Origin: Gammaproteobacteria bacterium
GTDB lineage: Bacteria; Pseudomonadota; Gammaproteobacteria; GCA-001735895
Direction of reading: 5' to 3'
NCBI GenBank assembly: GCA_029862005.1
Contig: JAOTYD010000009.1
Span: 1 to 64,000 of the forward strand
Length of the DNA stretch: 64,000 bases
Of the stretch, positions 36,300-46,743 are shown one piece after another. Both the position numbers and the translations under genes were made by a program. Every line of letters starts with the position of its first letter. Positions within the stretch are counted from its first letter, which is position 1. Below the pieces are notes generated by a model. It was not told where the DNA came from. It worked only from the letters and a program-made list of their open reading frames with translations, and searched no databases.

Positions 36300-36785
36300 A
36301 TGACTTTCAAAACAGCAGATTTAAGCGACGCGTACGAGGGTAAAGTTCAAATCGTGTCTCCCGGGCTCTTGAATTTCGGGGGCAAGAAACGTTTTCACGG
36401 TGAAATCGTGACCATCCGCTCACTGGATGATAATTCGCGCGTGCGCGAACAGATTCGGACTGCCGGCGACAACAGGGTGCTGGTCATCGACAATGATGCC
36501 TCGATGCGCTGTGCGATGCTCGGTGACATGATGGCAGCCGCGCTGATAGAGAACGGCTGGAGCGGTGTCGTCATCAATGGCTGCCTTCGCGATTCGGTCG
36601 ACATCAATGACATGGATATCGGCGTTAAGGCATTGTCGACCAACCCGTTGCGCAGCGTCAAGGAAGACCGGGGCGAGGTCAACGTCGAGCTCAATTTTCT
36701 CGGCGCAACCTTTCGTCCCGGAGATTATCTCTACAGCGATGAAGATGGAATTTTACTCAGCGCCACGGTCCTGGAGTTAAGCTGA
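36300..36785 (+). CDS. RraA-like protein / class II HMG-CHA aldolase family
   Basis: A 161-residue protein of the RraA/HMG-aldolase fold, the same length as E. coli RraA (RNase E inhibitor). However, in the place where E. coli RraA has a non-catalytic sequence, this one carries GCLRDSVDINDMDIG, an R-D-x2-D motif of the metal-dependent 4-hydroxy-4-methyl-2-oxoglutarate / oxaloacetate-decarboxylating aldolases. So an enzymatic role in C4/C5 keto-acid metabolism is possible and would fit its place between aceA and aceK. Its end overlaps the convergent aceK gene by 9 nt. Confidence 0.78.
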   Translation: MTFKTADLSDAYEGKVQIVSPGLLNFGGKKRFHGEIVTIRSLDDNSRVREQIRTAGDNRVLVIDNDASMRCAMLGDMMAAALIENGWSGVVINGCLRDSVDINDMDIGVKALSTNPLRSVKEDRGEVNVELNFLGATFRPGDYLYSDEDGILLSATVLELS

Positions 36786-38525
36786 TTCGCGCGTAAACCG
36801 GATTTTCTGAGGGTAGGGGAATACATCCTCGTAGATTCCGGCCTCGATGTTTTTCTGCTTTTGAATCCAGAAATCGGCGTCGAGCAGATCGCGATGGTAC
36901 TTTAAAAAAGCCTGACGCACGCGGTTGTCAGCAAACAGGAAAGTCACGAACTGCTCCGGGAAAACGTCATTCGCCGCGATGCTGTACCATGGCTCCGCTG
37001 CCATTTCGTCTTCCGGGTAAAGTGCCTCCGGGATGCGACGGAAATTACATTCGGTCAGGTAACAGATTTCATCGTAATCATAGAACACGATGCGGCCCTG
37101 GCCCTGGCCGGTAACGCCGAAGTTTTTCATTAGCAGGTCACCTGGAAAGATATTGGCCGCTGCTAGTTCCTTGATTGCTTCACCATAGCCTTTCATCAGT
37201 CGCACAAGGTACTGATCATCCGCCTGCTGCACGGCGATGTTCAGGGGTGTCATGCGACGCTCGATATAAATGTGCTTGATAATAATCTGGTCGCCTTCAT
37301 CGGAAATACTGTTGGCGCAGGTTTCGTAGAGCTCCTCGAGCAGATCCTCGGCAAAACGTGCCCGCGGCAACGCGACATGAGAGTACTCGAGAATATCGGA
37401 CATGCGTCCGACCCGATCGTGCATCTTGACCAGTCGATAGGTGTTAAGTACCTCCTGCCGGGTCGTCTTTTTCGGTGGCGGGAAGCGATCCCGGATTACC
37501 TTGAAAACGTAAGGATAGGATGGCAGCGTAAACACGGCCATGACCATGCCCTTGATTCCGGGCGCGAATATCAATTCGTCCTCTGAGTGTTTCAGATGAT
37601 GCAGAAAGTCACGGTAAAAAACAGTTTTGCCCTGCTTGTGAAAACCGATCGCGGAGTAAAACGATTCCTTGCTTCGATTTGGCATCAGGCGACGCAGGAA
37701 GGTCACGATCGACGAGGGCACCGGGTGATCGACCATGAAGTAGACGTAAGAAAACTCGAACAGCCGGTTAAGTCCCTGGGTGCCGATAATGATGGCGTCG
37801 GCATAAATTGAGCCGTTTCCGCTGTGCAGCAGAGGAATCGCAAACGGAATATCCTTGTTTGAATTGATTGCCCTGCCGACAATATAGGCAGCCTTGTTGC
37901 GGTAAAACACGGTACTAATCACCTGGAACTGGAAATTCAGGTGTGCGCGCCGTGGCCGCGCAAAGGTATGCCTGATCAAGGCATGAATGATGTTGCGCAG
38001 GTCGCGATTGATATCTTCAAACGGCAGGTTGAATCCGCTGTCGAGCAGTACCTGTTTAATCGATGCCCGAAATCCGCGCTTGGCCGGGTAGTAAACGTGA
38101 TACGAAGGTTTTTCCGAATCAATAAACTCGGTCGAAACAGCGCTGCGTACAAAGATATAATCGTTGCCGAAATAATCTCGATGGAACAGGGCGCAAAATA
38201 CGGAATTGTAAAATGTCTCGGCCAGTTCCGGTTGCAGGTGGTTACTGATCAGCAACACGTAATCGCGCTTGACGTCAAACCAGAGCTGGCTGTCGAATGG
38301 TTCGAGATCAAACAGTTCCTGCAGGTCACGGATCGAATCCTTGACCCGGATGTCGTAATAAAGAATTCGTTCGCGCGAAGCCTTGCGTTCGGCCTCCCAG
38401 TCCGCACTCTCGAAGCGTTCTCTGGCACCCCTGGTGATTTCACTGAAAATCGTGAAATGCCGGTCAAATCCGTTCAGGATCGTGGTCGCTATTCGTATCG
38501 ATAAACCGATGGAGGAATTATCCAT
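36777..38525 (-). CDS. aceK: Isocitrate dehydrogenase kinase/phosphatase
   Basis: Bifunctional regulator of 582 residues, close to the 578 of E. coli AceK. It phosphorylates isocitrate dehydrogenase to divert isocitrate into the glyoxylate shunt and reverses this when carbon is plentiful. Recognisable parts are APGIKGMVMAVFTLPSYPYV with FKVIRDRFPPPK (kinase N-lobe) and FPGDLLMKNFGV followed by VFYDYDEICYL (catalytic and metal-binding aspartates). In E. coli it sits in aceBAK; here it is on the strand opposite aceA, next to cbrB. The start is the ATG; a TTG one codon earlier is a less likely alternative. Confidence 0.95.
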   Translation of the reverse strand: MDNSSIGLSIRIATTILNGFDRHFTIFSEITRGARERFESADWEAERKASRERILYYDIRVKDSIRDLQELFDLEPFDSQLWFDVKRDYVLLISNHLQPELAETFYNSVFCALFHRDYFGNDYIFVRSAVSTEFIDSEKPSYHVYYPAKRGFRASIKQVLLDSGFNLPFEDINRDLRNIIHALIRHTFARPRRAHLNFQFQVISTVFYRNKAAYIVGRAINSNKDIPFAIPLLHSGNGSIYADAIIIGTQGLNRLFEFSYVYFMVDHPVPSSIVTFLRRLMPNRSKESFYSAIGFHKQGKTVFYRDFLHHLKHSEDELIFAPGIKGMVMAVFTLPSYPYVFKVIRDRFPPPKKTTRQEVLNTYRLVKMHDRVGRMSDILEYSHVALPRARFAEDLLEELYETCANSISDEGDQIIIKHIYIERRMTPLNIAVQQADDQYLVRLMKGYGEAIKELAAANIFPGDLLMKNFGVTGQGQGRIVFYDYDEICYLTECNFRRIPEALYPEDEMAAEPWYSIAANDVFPEQFVTFLFADNRVRQAFLKYHRDLLDADFWIQKQKNIEAGIYEDVFPYPQKIRFTRESA

Positions 38526-38543
38526 CAAGAGGCCCGATCTGGA

Positions 38544-39881
38544 TTATTGCTTGCGGGACGGAATCTCAAGACGCTGTCTCCTTTCCCATAGGTTTTTACG
38601 GCTAATCCCCAGCATACGCGCGAGCTCGGTTTCATTGTAACGGGCCTGGTATTTTTTTACGAAGCTGACGAAGTAATCATCCATCGACAATCGATTCTCC
38701 AGTTCGTACAGCGGCAGTCTCTGTCCGGCCTCGGTATTATTCAATGCCAGGTCGTCGGCTTCGATACTACCATTTTGTTTTAGTAATACCGCGCGTTCGA
38801 TAACATTTTCAAGTTCACGCACATTCCCCGGCCATGGGTAGTTCAACAGTTGCTGGTAGGCTTCTTCGTCAAAGGTCACAGACTTTCTATGGGTGCGCTG
38901 GGCCATCCGGGTCAGAACTGTATCAGCCAGCAACTTGATGTCACTGCCACGTTCCCGCAGTGGTGGCAGATTTATTTCGAAAACGTTGAGTCGATAGTAA
39001 AGGTCTTCACGAAAGGTTTTTTCGGCAACCATTTGCGCAAGGTTCTTGTGCGTGGCGGCCAGCACGCGGACATCGACCTTTATGATCTTGTTGGAACCAA
39101 TCCGTCTGATTTCGTTATCCTGCAAAACAGCCAGCAGGCGTGCCTGGGCATCCAGTGACAGTTCACCGATTTCATCGAGAAACAGGGTAGCGTGGTTTGC
39201 GACTTCGAGCAGGCCTTTTTTGGTTTGCAATGCCCCGCTAAAGGCCCCCCGTTCATGACCGAATAATTCTGATTCGATCTGGGTCTCCGCAAATGCGGCA
39301 CAGTTGACGGTGACAAGTGAATGTTTTCGCCGCTCGCTTTGCGAATGTATTGCACGCGCTGCCAGTTCCTTGCCGGTGCCGGTTTCTCCGACAATCAGTA
39401 CCGTGGTATTGGTTGCCGCTACCCGCTTGATTCGGTCCACAACCTCCAGCATCGGTTCACAGTGTGCAACCATGCCATCGATAGGATAATTCTTCGCCAG
39501 CTCGTTTTGCAGAATCGTGTTTTGCTGTTCGACCATTGCCTTGTCCAGAATCCGTTTCACGGTCATGATCATTTCATCATGATTGAATGGTTTGGAAATG
39601 TAGTCCACGGCGCCCTGTTTCATCGCCTCGACTGCCGATTGCACGGTGGAGTAACTGGTCATAATCAGCACCGGGGTAGGTGCCGCGCGCGATATGAGCT
39701 CGGTGCCGGGTTCGCCGGGCAGGCGCAGGTCCGAGATAATCAGGTCATAGGTGTTGATAGAGTTTTCTTCCGCTTCGGCAACCGAGGCGACACCGGTTGC
39801 ATCGTGGCCCTGGCGCTGGAGCAGGCGCAGCAGGCTCTCCTGGATAATCGGTTCATCCTCGACGACCAGGATATTACTCAT
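38544..39881 (-). CDS. cbrB: Sigma-54-dependent response regulator, CbrB-like (NtrC family)
   Basis: A 445-residue regulator with a receiver domain (phospho-Asp in LIISDLRLPG), an AAA+ domain with Walker A GETGTGKE, and a C-terminal Fis-type helix-turn-helix (ELARMLGISRKNLWERRQRL). The sigma-54 contact loop reads GAFSGA instead of GAFTGA, a conservative Thr-to-Ser change. It overlaps the cbrA stop region by 4 nt, so kinase and regulator are translationally coupled. The pairing with a symporter-type kinase identifies it as CbrB-like. In Pseudomonas CbrB controls carbon and amino-acid use; here the neighbours suggest acetate and glyoxylate metabolism. Confidence 0.87.
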   Translation of the reverse strand: MSNILVVEDEPIIQESLLRLLQRQGHDATGVASVAEAEENSINTYDLIISDLRLPGEPGTELISRAAPTPVLIMTSYSTVQSAVEAMKQGAVDYISKPFNHDEMIMTVKRILDKAMVEQQNTILQNELAKNYPIDGMVAHCEPMLEVVDRIKRVAATNTTVLIVGETGTGKELAARAIHSQSERRKHSLVTVNCAAFAETQIESELFGHERGAFSGALQTKKGLLEVANHATLFLDEIGELSLDAQARLLAVLQDNEIRRIGSNKIIKVDVRVLAATHKNLAQMVAEKTFREDLYYRLNVFEINLPPLRERGSDIKLLADTVLTRMAQRTHRKSVTFDEEAYQQLLNYPWPGNVRELENVIERAVLLKQNGSIEADDLALNNTEAGQRLPLYELENRLSMDDYFVSFVKKYQARYNETELARMLGISRKNLWERRQRLEIPSRKQ

Positions 39882-42814
39882 GCCTCTGCCGCCATCGCTG
39901 TATCAATACCCGGAAGGTAGATGTCGAATCGACAGCCAGCCATGGACCTGCTGGATACCGAAATCGAACCCCCGTGTTCCTTGACAATATTATAGGTCAG
40001 CGATAGCCCGAGGCCGGTACCTTCACCAACGGTTTTAGTGGTAAAGAAAGGTTCGAAAATTTTAGACAGGTGTTCCTCGGGAATGCCCTTGCCCTGGTCT
40101 TCGACCGATATCAGGACCTGGCTTCCGTAAACTGCTGAACCGATGGTTACGGTCTGGCCGGGTTTCGAAGCGTCGGTCGCATTGGAGAGCAGGTTAACAA
40201 ATACCTGCACCAGTTTTTGCGCGAATCCCTTGACCATGAGGCCTGTTTCACATTGGTTCCGGTAATGCATTTGCTTGCCGGCCTCACTCAGCGAGACCAG
40301 GTTAATCGCTTCATGAATAACCTGGTGCAGATCGATAATTTCCGAGGGATATTCGTCGGGGGCCCCGGCACGACTGTAATTGGAAAGCGATCCGACAATG
40401 CGCGCAATGCGCTCGGTCTGGGTCAGGATCCGATCGAGATCCTGTGTCGCCCGCGGTGTATCTTCAAGTACCGAACGCAAATCCTGAGCGAGGCAGGCGA
40501 TGCCGGTCACCGGGTTACCGATTTCATGCGCAACGCCCGAGGCAAGCTGACCGATTGACGCAAGACGTTCGCTATGGGCAAGTTTTTCCTCCAGCAGGTG
40601 ACGTTCACTATGGTCTTCAATGAGGATAGCAATTCCACTGTTGTCTTCCCTTTCCCGGCTTACAACGGCCTTGAACAGATTAAGCACCCGTACCTGGTCT
40701 TTAACCGTAACCTTGAGCTTGCTGATTAAAAACTCGTCGCTGGATTTAAATCTCGCCAGCAGATCTCGCCACGGCTCCTCGAGTTGATCGATGGAATTGC
40801 CAATTGCGTCGCCGAGCCTGATACCGGTCAACTTGCTGAGCTCCTTGTTCCAGCTCAGAATAATTCCCGCGTTATCGATCGATACGACCCCGAGCGGCAG
40901 ATCCTGCAGTACCTGGAAGTGAAAACGCCGCAAAGCATCCAGTTCGCTTGACACACCGCGCAATTCGCTGCGTGATTTCTCCTGGCTGTTTTCAACGAAC
41001 TGGATGGTATCGGCGAGCGCCGACTGGGTCGCACGATCTATCTGCAGGTGCTCATTGACGATCATGCGTGACAGTACGGGACCAACCAGGCCCGAAAGAT
41101 TCCGATCGATCTGGGCGCGCAGGCGGGTAAGGTCAGCCTGGTTAATCTCGCCCGGGGTCAGGCCAAGATCGGCAAGGGCGCGATCGACCTCGTTGTGCGC
41201 AATGTCATGGCCGACGATGCTGCCCAGCTGCTGTTCGAACTCCGCGATCGAGGTCGCTTTTACCGAACCTTTAGGCATCAGGAAGCTCTCGCGACTGCAG
41301 GCTTCGGCCACCTCCCGTTCATCCGCGGACTGCCGACTCATTAGCGATACGATAACAAAAGTTAGACTGTTCAACAGCAGCGACCAGAGTGCCGCATCGG
41401 TAGTGCTCATCGCGAGTTCCGGAATCGTAAAAAAGGGTGTTTCAATAATTCCGGCGCGTTCAAACAGCGGGACAAATAACGTGAATACCCAGATAGTTGC
41501 GCCGACAATCAAGCCACTGACAAAACCGGTCCTGTTGGCGCGCGGCCAGTAAAGCAACCCGATTACCCCGGGGAGGCATTGCGCCACTGCAACGAACGAG
41601 ATCAGGCCTAGCCCGGCCAGCCCCGGATTATGGGTTTGCACCAGGTAGAATATGTATCCAATGGCAACGATCGACATGATGACGAAGCGACGACCCCACA
41701 ACAGCCATTCGTACATGCTGGTGCCGGAGGACAGCTTGGGTGGAAAGCTTGCAGGAAGTACGAAATTATTCATGCACATGGATGCCAGTGCCAAAGTGGT
41801 CACGATGATCATCGCACTGGCCGCGGAAAGGCCGCCCATAAAGGTTAATATCGGCAAAATCGAAGACCCGCTTTCGAGTGTAATTCCGAGTACGAAAAAA
41901 TCAGCCGGTATATCGAGCTGCAGTGATTGACCCGCCCAGAGAATTGGCGGAATCGACAGGTTCAACAGTAGCAGGAAAAGGGGAAATGCCCAGCTCGCGG
42001 TTTCGATATTCTTGTGCTTGATGCTCTCGACGAAAATCATGTGGAACTGGCGCGGCAACAGAAACGCGGCAGCAAAGGAGAGCAGCATTAATGTCGCCCA
42101 GGGACCCTCCTGTACCGGCGTAAACAACGCTGCATTAATTTCTGGATGCTGGTCCAGGTAGCGGTTGAGTTCGCCGAATCCGCCAAAAATTCCAAATACC
42201 GCAAATATTCCCACGCTTAGCAGCGTGACTAACTTGACCAGCGACTCAAACGCGATTGCGACCACCAGGCCCCGGTGCTTTTCTCGCAGAGAGATGTGCC
42301 GGGTACCAAACAGGATTGAAAACAGGCCGACCGTGATGCAAAACATCAACGCGATCAAATGCTGTTCGGTTTCATTGGTCATGATTTGCAGTGTGTTCGT
42401 GACCGCCTGTATCTGCAGTGACATGTAGGGCAGGGTGCCGGCCAGCACCAGCAGTGTCACCAGCACCCCGGCAAGCTGGCTGTGGTAGCGAAAAGCGAAC
42501 AGGTCAGCGAGCGACGCCAAGCGATAGGTCTCGGTGATTTTCAGTATCGGCCTGAGCAGGATGGGTGAAGCGACGAAAGCCAGCGTGGTTCCCAGGTATA
42601 TGGTCAGGAAGTTAAACCCCTGTTTTTCAGCAAAACCGACGCTGCCGTAAAAGCTCCAGGATGTTGCGTATACGCCGATGGAGAGTGAATAAATCAACGG
42701 GTGGCTGGCCAGGGATTCCGGAATCCAGCCACGATCGGTAGCGGTTGCGATCAGGAATAACAATCCCAGGTAGAGCACCCCGACCAGGAATAACTGCCAC
42801 AGTTCAAACTGCAT
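39878..42814 (-). CDS. cbrA: Sensor histidine kinase with Na+/solute-symporter domain, CbrA-like
   Basis: A 978-residue membrane sensor, about the size of Pseudomonas CbrA. The N-terminal ~480 residues form an SLC5-type symporter domain with many membrane segments (for example [20 protein letters not shown]). A STAC-like region follows ([20 protein letters not shown]), then a PAS domain ([20 protein letters not shown]), the phospho-acceptor His in [12 protein letters not shown], and an HATPase with [20 protein letters not shown]. There is no receiver domain, unlike CrbS. I choose the ATG starting [12 protein letters not shown]; it overlaps the end of the small upstream gene by 11 nt. The ligand may be an amino acid or organic acid. 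Confidence 0.9.
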   Translation of the reverse strand: MQFELWQLFLVGVLYLGLLFLIATATDRGWIPESLASHPLIYSLSIGVYATSWSFYGSVGFAEKQGFNFLTIYLGTTLAFVASPILLRPILKITETYRLASLADLFAFRYHSQLAGVLVTLLVLAGTLPYMSLQIQAVTNTLQIMTNETEQHLIALMFCITVGLFSILFGTRHISLREKHRGLVVAIAFESLVKLVTLLSVGIFAVFGIFGGFGELNRYLDQHPEINAALFTPVQEGPWATLMLLSFAAAFLLPRQFHMIFVESIKHKNIETASWAFPLFLLLLNLSIPPILWAGQSLQLDIPADFFVLGITLESGSSILPILTFMGGLSAASAMIIVTTLALASMCMNNFVLPASFPPKLSSGTSMYEWLLWGRRFVIMSIVAIGYIFYLVQTHNPGLAGLGLISFVAVAQCLPGVIGLLYWPRANRTGFVSGLIVGATIWVFTLFVPLFERAGIIETPFFTIPELAMSTTDAALWSLLLNSLTFVIVSLMSRQSADEREVAEACSRESFLMPKGSVKATSIAEFEQQLGSIVGHDIAHNEVDRALADLGLTPGEINQADLTRLRAQIDRNLSGLVGPVLSRMIVNEHLQIDRATQSALADTIQFVENSQEKSRSELRGVSSELDALRRFHFQVLQDLPLGVVSIDNAGIILSWNKELSKLTGIRLGDAIGNSIDQLEEPWRDLLARFKSSDEFLISKLKVTVKDQVRVLNLFKAVVSREREDNSGIAILIEDHSERHLLEEKLAHSERLASIGQLASGVAHEIGNPVTGIACLAQDLRSVLEDTPRATQDLDRILTQTERIARIVGSLSNYSRAGAPDEYPSEIIDLHQVIHEAINLVSLSEAGKQMHYRNQCETGLMVKGFAQKLVQVFVNLLSNATDASKPGQTVTIGSAVYGSQVLISVEDQGKGIPEEHLSKIFEPFFTTKTVGEGTGLGLSLTYNIVKEHGGSISVSSRSMAGCRFDIYLPGIDTAMAAEA

Positions 42815-43004
42815 TTTTGCGCAGCACGCGTTGCAACCAGGCCGACAGCAGAATAATGCCAAACCAGACCAGGTAGGGCAGGTACCAGGGTAAATCGACG
42901 TCGATCCACAGCGTAAACAAGGGGGGCAGCAATACCAGCAGCGAGATCAGTACCACGATGACGGTGATCTCGGTAGGGCGCACATCGGACGATAACAGCG
43001 ACAA
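42804..43004 (-). CDS. cbrX: Small membrane protein, CbrX-like
   Basis: A 66-residue protein with two hydrophobic segments (ITVIVVLISLLVLLPPLFTL and LPYLVWFGIILLSAWL) and a basic tail. It overlaps the start of cbrA by 11 nt, which matches the small cbrX gene described upstream of, and translationally coupled to, cbrA in Pseudomonas. Start codon is TTG with AGGGG at a suitable distance; a GTG seven codons later is possible. It may be required for cbrA translation or assist the sensor in the membrane. Confidence 0.75.
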   Translation of the reverse strand: MSLLSSDVRPTEITVIVVLISLLVLLPPLFTLWIDVDLPWYLPYLVWFGIILLSAWLQRVLRKNAV

Positions 43005-43008
43005 AAAG

Positions 43009-43046
43009 TGTTACCCCTGGTTACTTATTATTTAGGCGAGTGTTAC
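43009..43046. promoter_or_regulatory. GTTAC-type repeats between divergent cbrX and acs
   Basis: TGTTAC occurs at 43009-43014 and 43041-43046, with a further GTTAC at 43020-43024; the second and third copies sit in the 9-mer GTTACTTAT. The half-site resembles the GTTAC-type elements that I recall for CbrB targets. They are 170-207 bp upstream of acs and next to the cbrX ribosome-binding site. No sigma-54 -24/-12 element was seen. Tentative. Confidence 0.35.
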
Positions 43047-43215
43047 TTATCGTGACGCACAGGTCAATAAGTGTGGAAAATATGTCGGTAAATTGCCTAT
43101 TTCAACCTGGAGGGGATATCGACCCGGGATCAGCATCTTGTCGATGGCTGATGTTTGTGTAAGCATATCTGGCGCCACCAATAAAACCAGTCAAAGCAAC
43201 CGTGAGGAAGGCGCC

Positions 43216-45162
43216 ATGTCAGAAAGCAAGCTTTACCCCGTTCCCGCCGATTTTGCCGCGCAGGCAAATATTAATGCAGCGCAATACGATGAAATGTACC
43301 AGCAATCCGTTGACGATCCCGAGGGTTTCTGGTCGGAACAGGCGGAAAACTATCTCTCGTGGTTTAAACCCTGGGACTCGGTCTGCGACTGGAGTTTCGA
43401 CGAGGATGATTTGCATATCAACTGGTTTGCGGGCGCCGAACTGAATGTCTCCTACAATTGTCTCGATCGCCACCTGAACTCGCGCGCAGACCAGGTTGCC
43501 ATTATCTGGGAGGCCGATGATCCAGGCGAAGACCGCAAGATCACCTACGCCGAACTGCACGAGGAAGTCTGCAAGTTTTCCAACGTGCTCAAGGCGCAAG
43601 GTGTCAAACGCGGTGACCGGGTATCGATCTACATGCCCATGGTTCCAGAGGCCGCGGTTGCGATGCTGGCTTGCACCCGCATTGGTGCGATGCATTCTGT
43701 AGTGTTCGGCGGTTTTTCACCGGACGCGTTGCGTGATCGTATCCAGGATTCGGATTGCCAGGTGGTCATAACCGCGGATCAGTCGGTACGTGGCGGTAAA
43801 CGAGTTCCATTAAAAGCAAATGCCGATAAGGCCGTGAGCGAGTGCCCCAATGTTAAAAGCGTGATCGTGGTGCAGCGTGGCGGTGAGCCGGTCGAATGGA
43901 CTGACGGTCGCGATGTCTGGTATCACGAGGCGATGGCACAGGCATCAACGGACTGCGAACCGGAAATGATGGATGCCGAGGATCCATTGTTTATTCTCTA
44001 TACCTCGGGCTCAACCGGCAAACCCAAGGGCGTTCTGCACACCACCGGCGGTTACTTACTGCAGGCTGCAATGACCCACAAGCTCGTGTTTGACTACAAG
44101 GATGGTGAAATTTACTGGTGTACCGCTGACGTCGGCTGGGTTACCGGCCATACCTACATCGTTTACGGACCGCTCGCCAACGGCGCAACCACCCTGATGT
44201 TTGAAGGTATTCCGACCTATCCCGACATCTCCCGGTTCTGGCAGGTTTGCGACAAGCATAAGGTTTCGATTTTCTATACCGCTCCGACGGCAATCAGGGC
44301 CTTGATGGGTGCCGGCGACGAACCGGTCAAGAAGACCTCGCGCAAGTCGCTGCGCCTGCTCGGCACCGTGGGTGAGCCCATCAATCCCGAAGCCTGGCTG
44401 TGGTACTACAATGTCATTGGTGACGGTCGTTGCCCGATCGTCGATACCTGGTGGCAAACCGAAACCGGGGCGCATCTGTTGACGCCGTTACCCGGCGCGA
44501 CTCCCACCAAGCCGGGATCCGCGACCATTCCGTTTTTTGGTGCTCAACCGTTAATTCTGGATGACCAGGGTAACGAAATCGAGGGTAACCCGGCCGAGGG
44601 CAACCTGGCAATGCGGGCACCGTGGCCATCGATGATGCGTTCGGTATACGGCGACCACAAGCGTTTTTATGAAACCTACTTCGCGATGTTCAAGGGTTAT
44701 TACTTCACCGGCGACGGTGCGCGTCGCGACGAGGATGGATATTACTGGATTACCGGCCGGGTAGACGACGTACTCAATGTCTCCGGTCACCGGCTTGGAA
44801 CCGCGGAGATCGAGTCCGCGCTGGTCAAGCACGAAAAGGTTGCCGAGTCAGCCGTGGTGGGTTATCCGCACGACATCACCGGGCAGGGCATTTACGCCTA
44901 TGTCACGCTGATGGCAGGCGAGGAAGGCAGCGATGAATTGAAGCAGGAACTCGTCAACCTGGTGCGCTCCGAAATCGGACCCATCGCCAAGGTCAATATC
45001 ATTCAGTGGGCACCGGGTTTACCGAAAACCCGTTCCGGCAAGATCATGCGCCGCATACTGCGCAAGGTTGCCGCGAATGAACTCGATAACCTCGGAGATA
45101 CCTCGACATTGGCTGACCCGGGCGTGGTCGATAACCTGATCGATAATCGACTCAATCGGTAA
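43216..45162 (+). CDS. acs: Acetyl-CoA synthetase
   Basis: AMP-forming acetate:CoA ligase of 648 residues, close to the 652 of E. coli Acs. The start is the ATG after GAGGAAGG; a longer in-frame N terminus is not supported. Motifs: adenylate-binding [33 protein letters not shown], and [15 protein letters not shown], whose lysine is the usual acetylation switch. It supplies acetyl-CoA for the TCA and glyoxylate routes encoded nearby. It is divergent from the cbrXAB operon, so CbrB control is plausible. A strong terminator follows. Confidence 0.97.
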   Translation: MSESKLYPVPADFAAQANINAAQYDEMYQQSVDDPEGFWSEQAENYLSWFKPWDSVCDWSFDEDDLHINWFAGAELNVSYNCLDRHLNSRADQVAIIWEADDPGEDRKITYAELHEEVCKFSNVLKAQGVKRGDRVSIYMPMVPEAAVAMLACTRIGAMHSVVFGGFSPDALRDRIQDSDCQVVITADQSVRGGKRVPLKANADKAVSECPNVKSVIVVQRGGEPVEWTDGRDVWYHEAMAQASTDCEPEMMDAEDPLFILYTSGSTGKPKGVLHTTGGYLLQAAMTHKLVFDYKDGEIYWCTADVGWVTGHTYIVYGPLANGATTLMFEGIPTYPDISRFWQVCDKHKVSIFYTAPTAIRALMGAGDEPVKKTSRKSLRLLGTVGEPINPEAWLWYYNVIGDGRCPIVDTWWQTETGAHLLTPLPGATPTKPGSATIPFFGAQPLILDDQGNEIEGNPAEGNLAMRAPWPSMMRSVYGDHKRFYETYFAMFKGYYFTGDGARRDEDGYYWITGRVDDVLNVSGHRLGTAEIESALVKHEKVAESAVVGYPHDITGQGIYAYVTLMAGEEGSDELKQELVNLVRSEIGPIAKVNIIQWAPGLPKTRSGKIMRRILRKVAANELDNLGDTSTLADPGVVDNLIDNRLNR

Positions 45163-45183
45163 CAGCAACAGCTGGACTGGAAT

Positions 45184-45212
45184 AAAAGCCCCGCTTAGTG
45201 CGGGGCTTTTTT
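45184..45212 (+). terminator. Intrinsic terminator after acs
   Basis: An 11-bp stem (AAAAGCCCCGC / GCGGGGCTTTT, loop TTAGT) begins 22 nt after the acs stop and is followed by further T residues. Confidence 0.93.
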
Positions 45213-45261
45213 CTGAAAAAGTTACTTATAATTCTCTTTTTAAGTGTAACTACATCAACCC

Positions 45262-46740
45262 GTGTCGATCCTGTCGCAGCTGAATACCGAGACCCGCCTT
45301 GGCCGCCTACCCGAACATTTTTACCGGCGTGTCAGTCCGCAGGCGCTGAACAATCCTTACCTGGTCGCTTTCAGCCCGGCAGTTGCGGAATTGCTTGATA
45401 TCGATCCCGCGTTGTTCCAGCAGCAACAGCTGATTGATTTGCTGACGGGCAATACGCTCGTGCCTGACAGTGATCCGATCGCGATGCTCTACGCGGGCCA
45501 CCAGTTCGGTCATTACGTGCCGCAGCTCGGTGACGGGCGCGCCCTGATGATCGGTGAAATTGCTGACGTCACCGGCAGCAACTGGGAGATACAGCTTAAG
45601 GGTTCGGGACTGACTCCGTTTTCGCGCATGGGTGATGGTCGCGCCGTGTTACGTTCGACCATTCGTGAATTTCTCTGCAGCGAGGCGATTGCCGCGCTGG
45701 GAATTCCGACCACGCGGGCGCTGTGCGTGACCGGAAGCAACGATCCGGTATACCGGGAGCGACCTGAAACCGCCGCGGTATTGACCCGCGTCGCGCCGAG
45801 TCACATGCGCTTCGGCAATTTCGAGGTCTTTTTCTATCGCCAGCAATATGCTGAACTGAAAATCCTGGCCGACCATATCATCGAGCACTTTTATCCCGAT
45901 TGTGATGGCGCCGAAAATCCCTACCTCGAGTTGTTGCGCCAGGTCATCGAACGCACCGCCAGTCTCATCGCGCAGTGGCAGTTGATCGGTTTCACTCACG
46001 GTGTGCTGAATTCCGACAACATGTCGATGCTCGGCCTGACCATCGATTATGGTCCCTACGGATTTCTCGATACCTACGAATCCGGTTTTGTCTGTAATCA
46101 TTCCGACGAACAGGGACGTTATGCCTACGATCAACAACCCCGCATCGGCCTGTTCAACCTGTCCTGCCTGGCACAGGCAATGCTGCCGCTGATCGACGCT
46201 GACAGCGGCGAAGCGGCGGCCGAAAAGGCCAAACAGTTACTGGCCGACTATCAACCAGCCTACCTGACTCACTTCAACCGGGGTATGGCGTCAAAGCTTG
46301 GATTGCAGGCGTTTCGCGACGGAGATGAGGAATTGTTTCACGGCCTGTTCGACGTCATGGAAGGGCAGGTTGATTTTACCAATTTTTTCCGCGCGCTCAG
46401 TGATGCCGCTGGCGATAACAACGACCACTCGTTGCGCGACCGGTTCGTCGAGCGCGAGAAATTTGATCATTGGTACCACGATTACCAGGCACGAATAAAA
46501 ACCGAAACGATCGAAGCCGGATTCCGTCGGCGCCAGATGCGCGCTACCAACCCGAGGTTCATCCTGCGAAACTACCTTGCGCAGCAGGCTATCGCGCGCG
46601 CCGAGGATGGAGATTACGGTGAGGTTGAAACCCTGCATCAACTGCTGCAAAAACCTTTCGATGAACAGCATGAGCTCGCCGAATACGCGGCAGAACCCCC
46701 GGACTGGGCACGCCATATCGATCTCAGCTGTTCTTCGTGA
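45262..46740 (+). CDS. selO: SelO family protein AMPylase (YdiU/UPF0061)
   Basis: Pseudokinase-fold enzyme of 492 residues that transfers AMP to Ser, Thr or Tyr of proteins in redox homeostasis. Family motifs are all present: YAGHQFGHYVPQLGDGRA, LKGSGLTPFSRMGDGRAVLR, STIREFLCSEAIAALGIPTT, GVLNSDNMSMLGLTIDYGP and NPRFILRNYLAQQAI. It ends HIDLSCSS, the conserved C terminus where eukaryotic relatives carry selenocysteine. The start codon is GTG, 50 nt after the acs terminator. Confidence 0.95.
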   Translation: MSILSQLNTETRLGRLPEHFYRRVSPQALNNPYLVAFSPAVAELLDIDPALFQQQQLIDLLTGNTLVPDSDPIAMLYAGHQFGHYVPQLGDGRALMIGEIADVTGSNWEIQLKGSGLTPFSRMGDGRAVLRSTIREFLCSEAIAALGIPTTRALCVTGSNDPVYRERPETAAVLTRVAPSHMRFGNFEVFFYRQQYAELKILADHIIEHFYPDCDGAENPYLELLRQVIERTASLIAQWQLIGFTHGVLNSDNMSMLGLTIDYGPYGFLDTYESGFVCNHSDEQGRYAYDQQPRIGLFNLSCLAQAMLPLIDADSGEAAAEKAKQLLADYQPAYLTHFNRGMASKLGLQAFRDGDEELFHGLFDVMEGQVDFTNFFRALSDAAGDNNDHSLRDRFVEREKFDHWYHDYQARIKTETIEAGFRRRQMRATNPRFILRNYLAQQAIARAEDGDYGEVETLHQLLQKPFDEQHELAEYAAEPPDWARHIDLSCSS

Positions 46741-46743
46741 GAC

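Noticed and set aside
43047-43215. Sigma-54 promoter for acs under CbrB control
   Set aside because: I looked for GG-N10-GC with the usual flanks and found none; any CbrB effect would have to be indirect or use another promoter.
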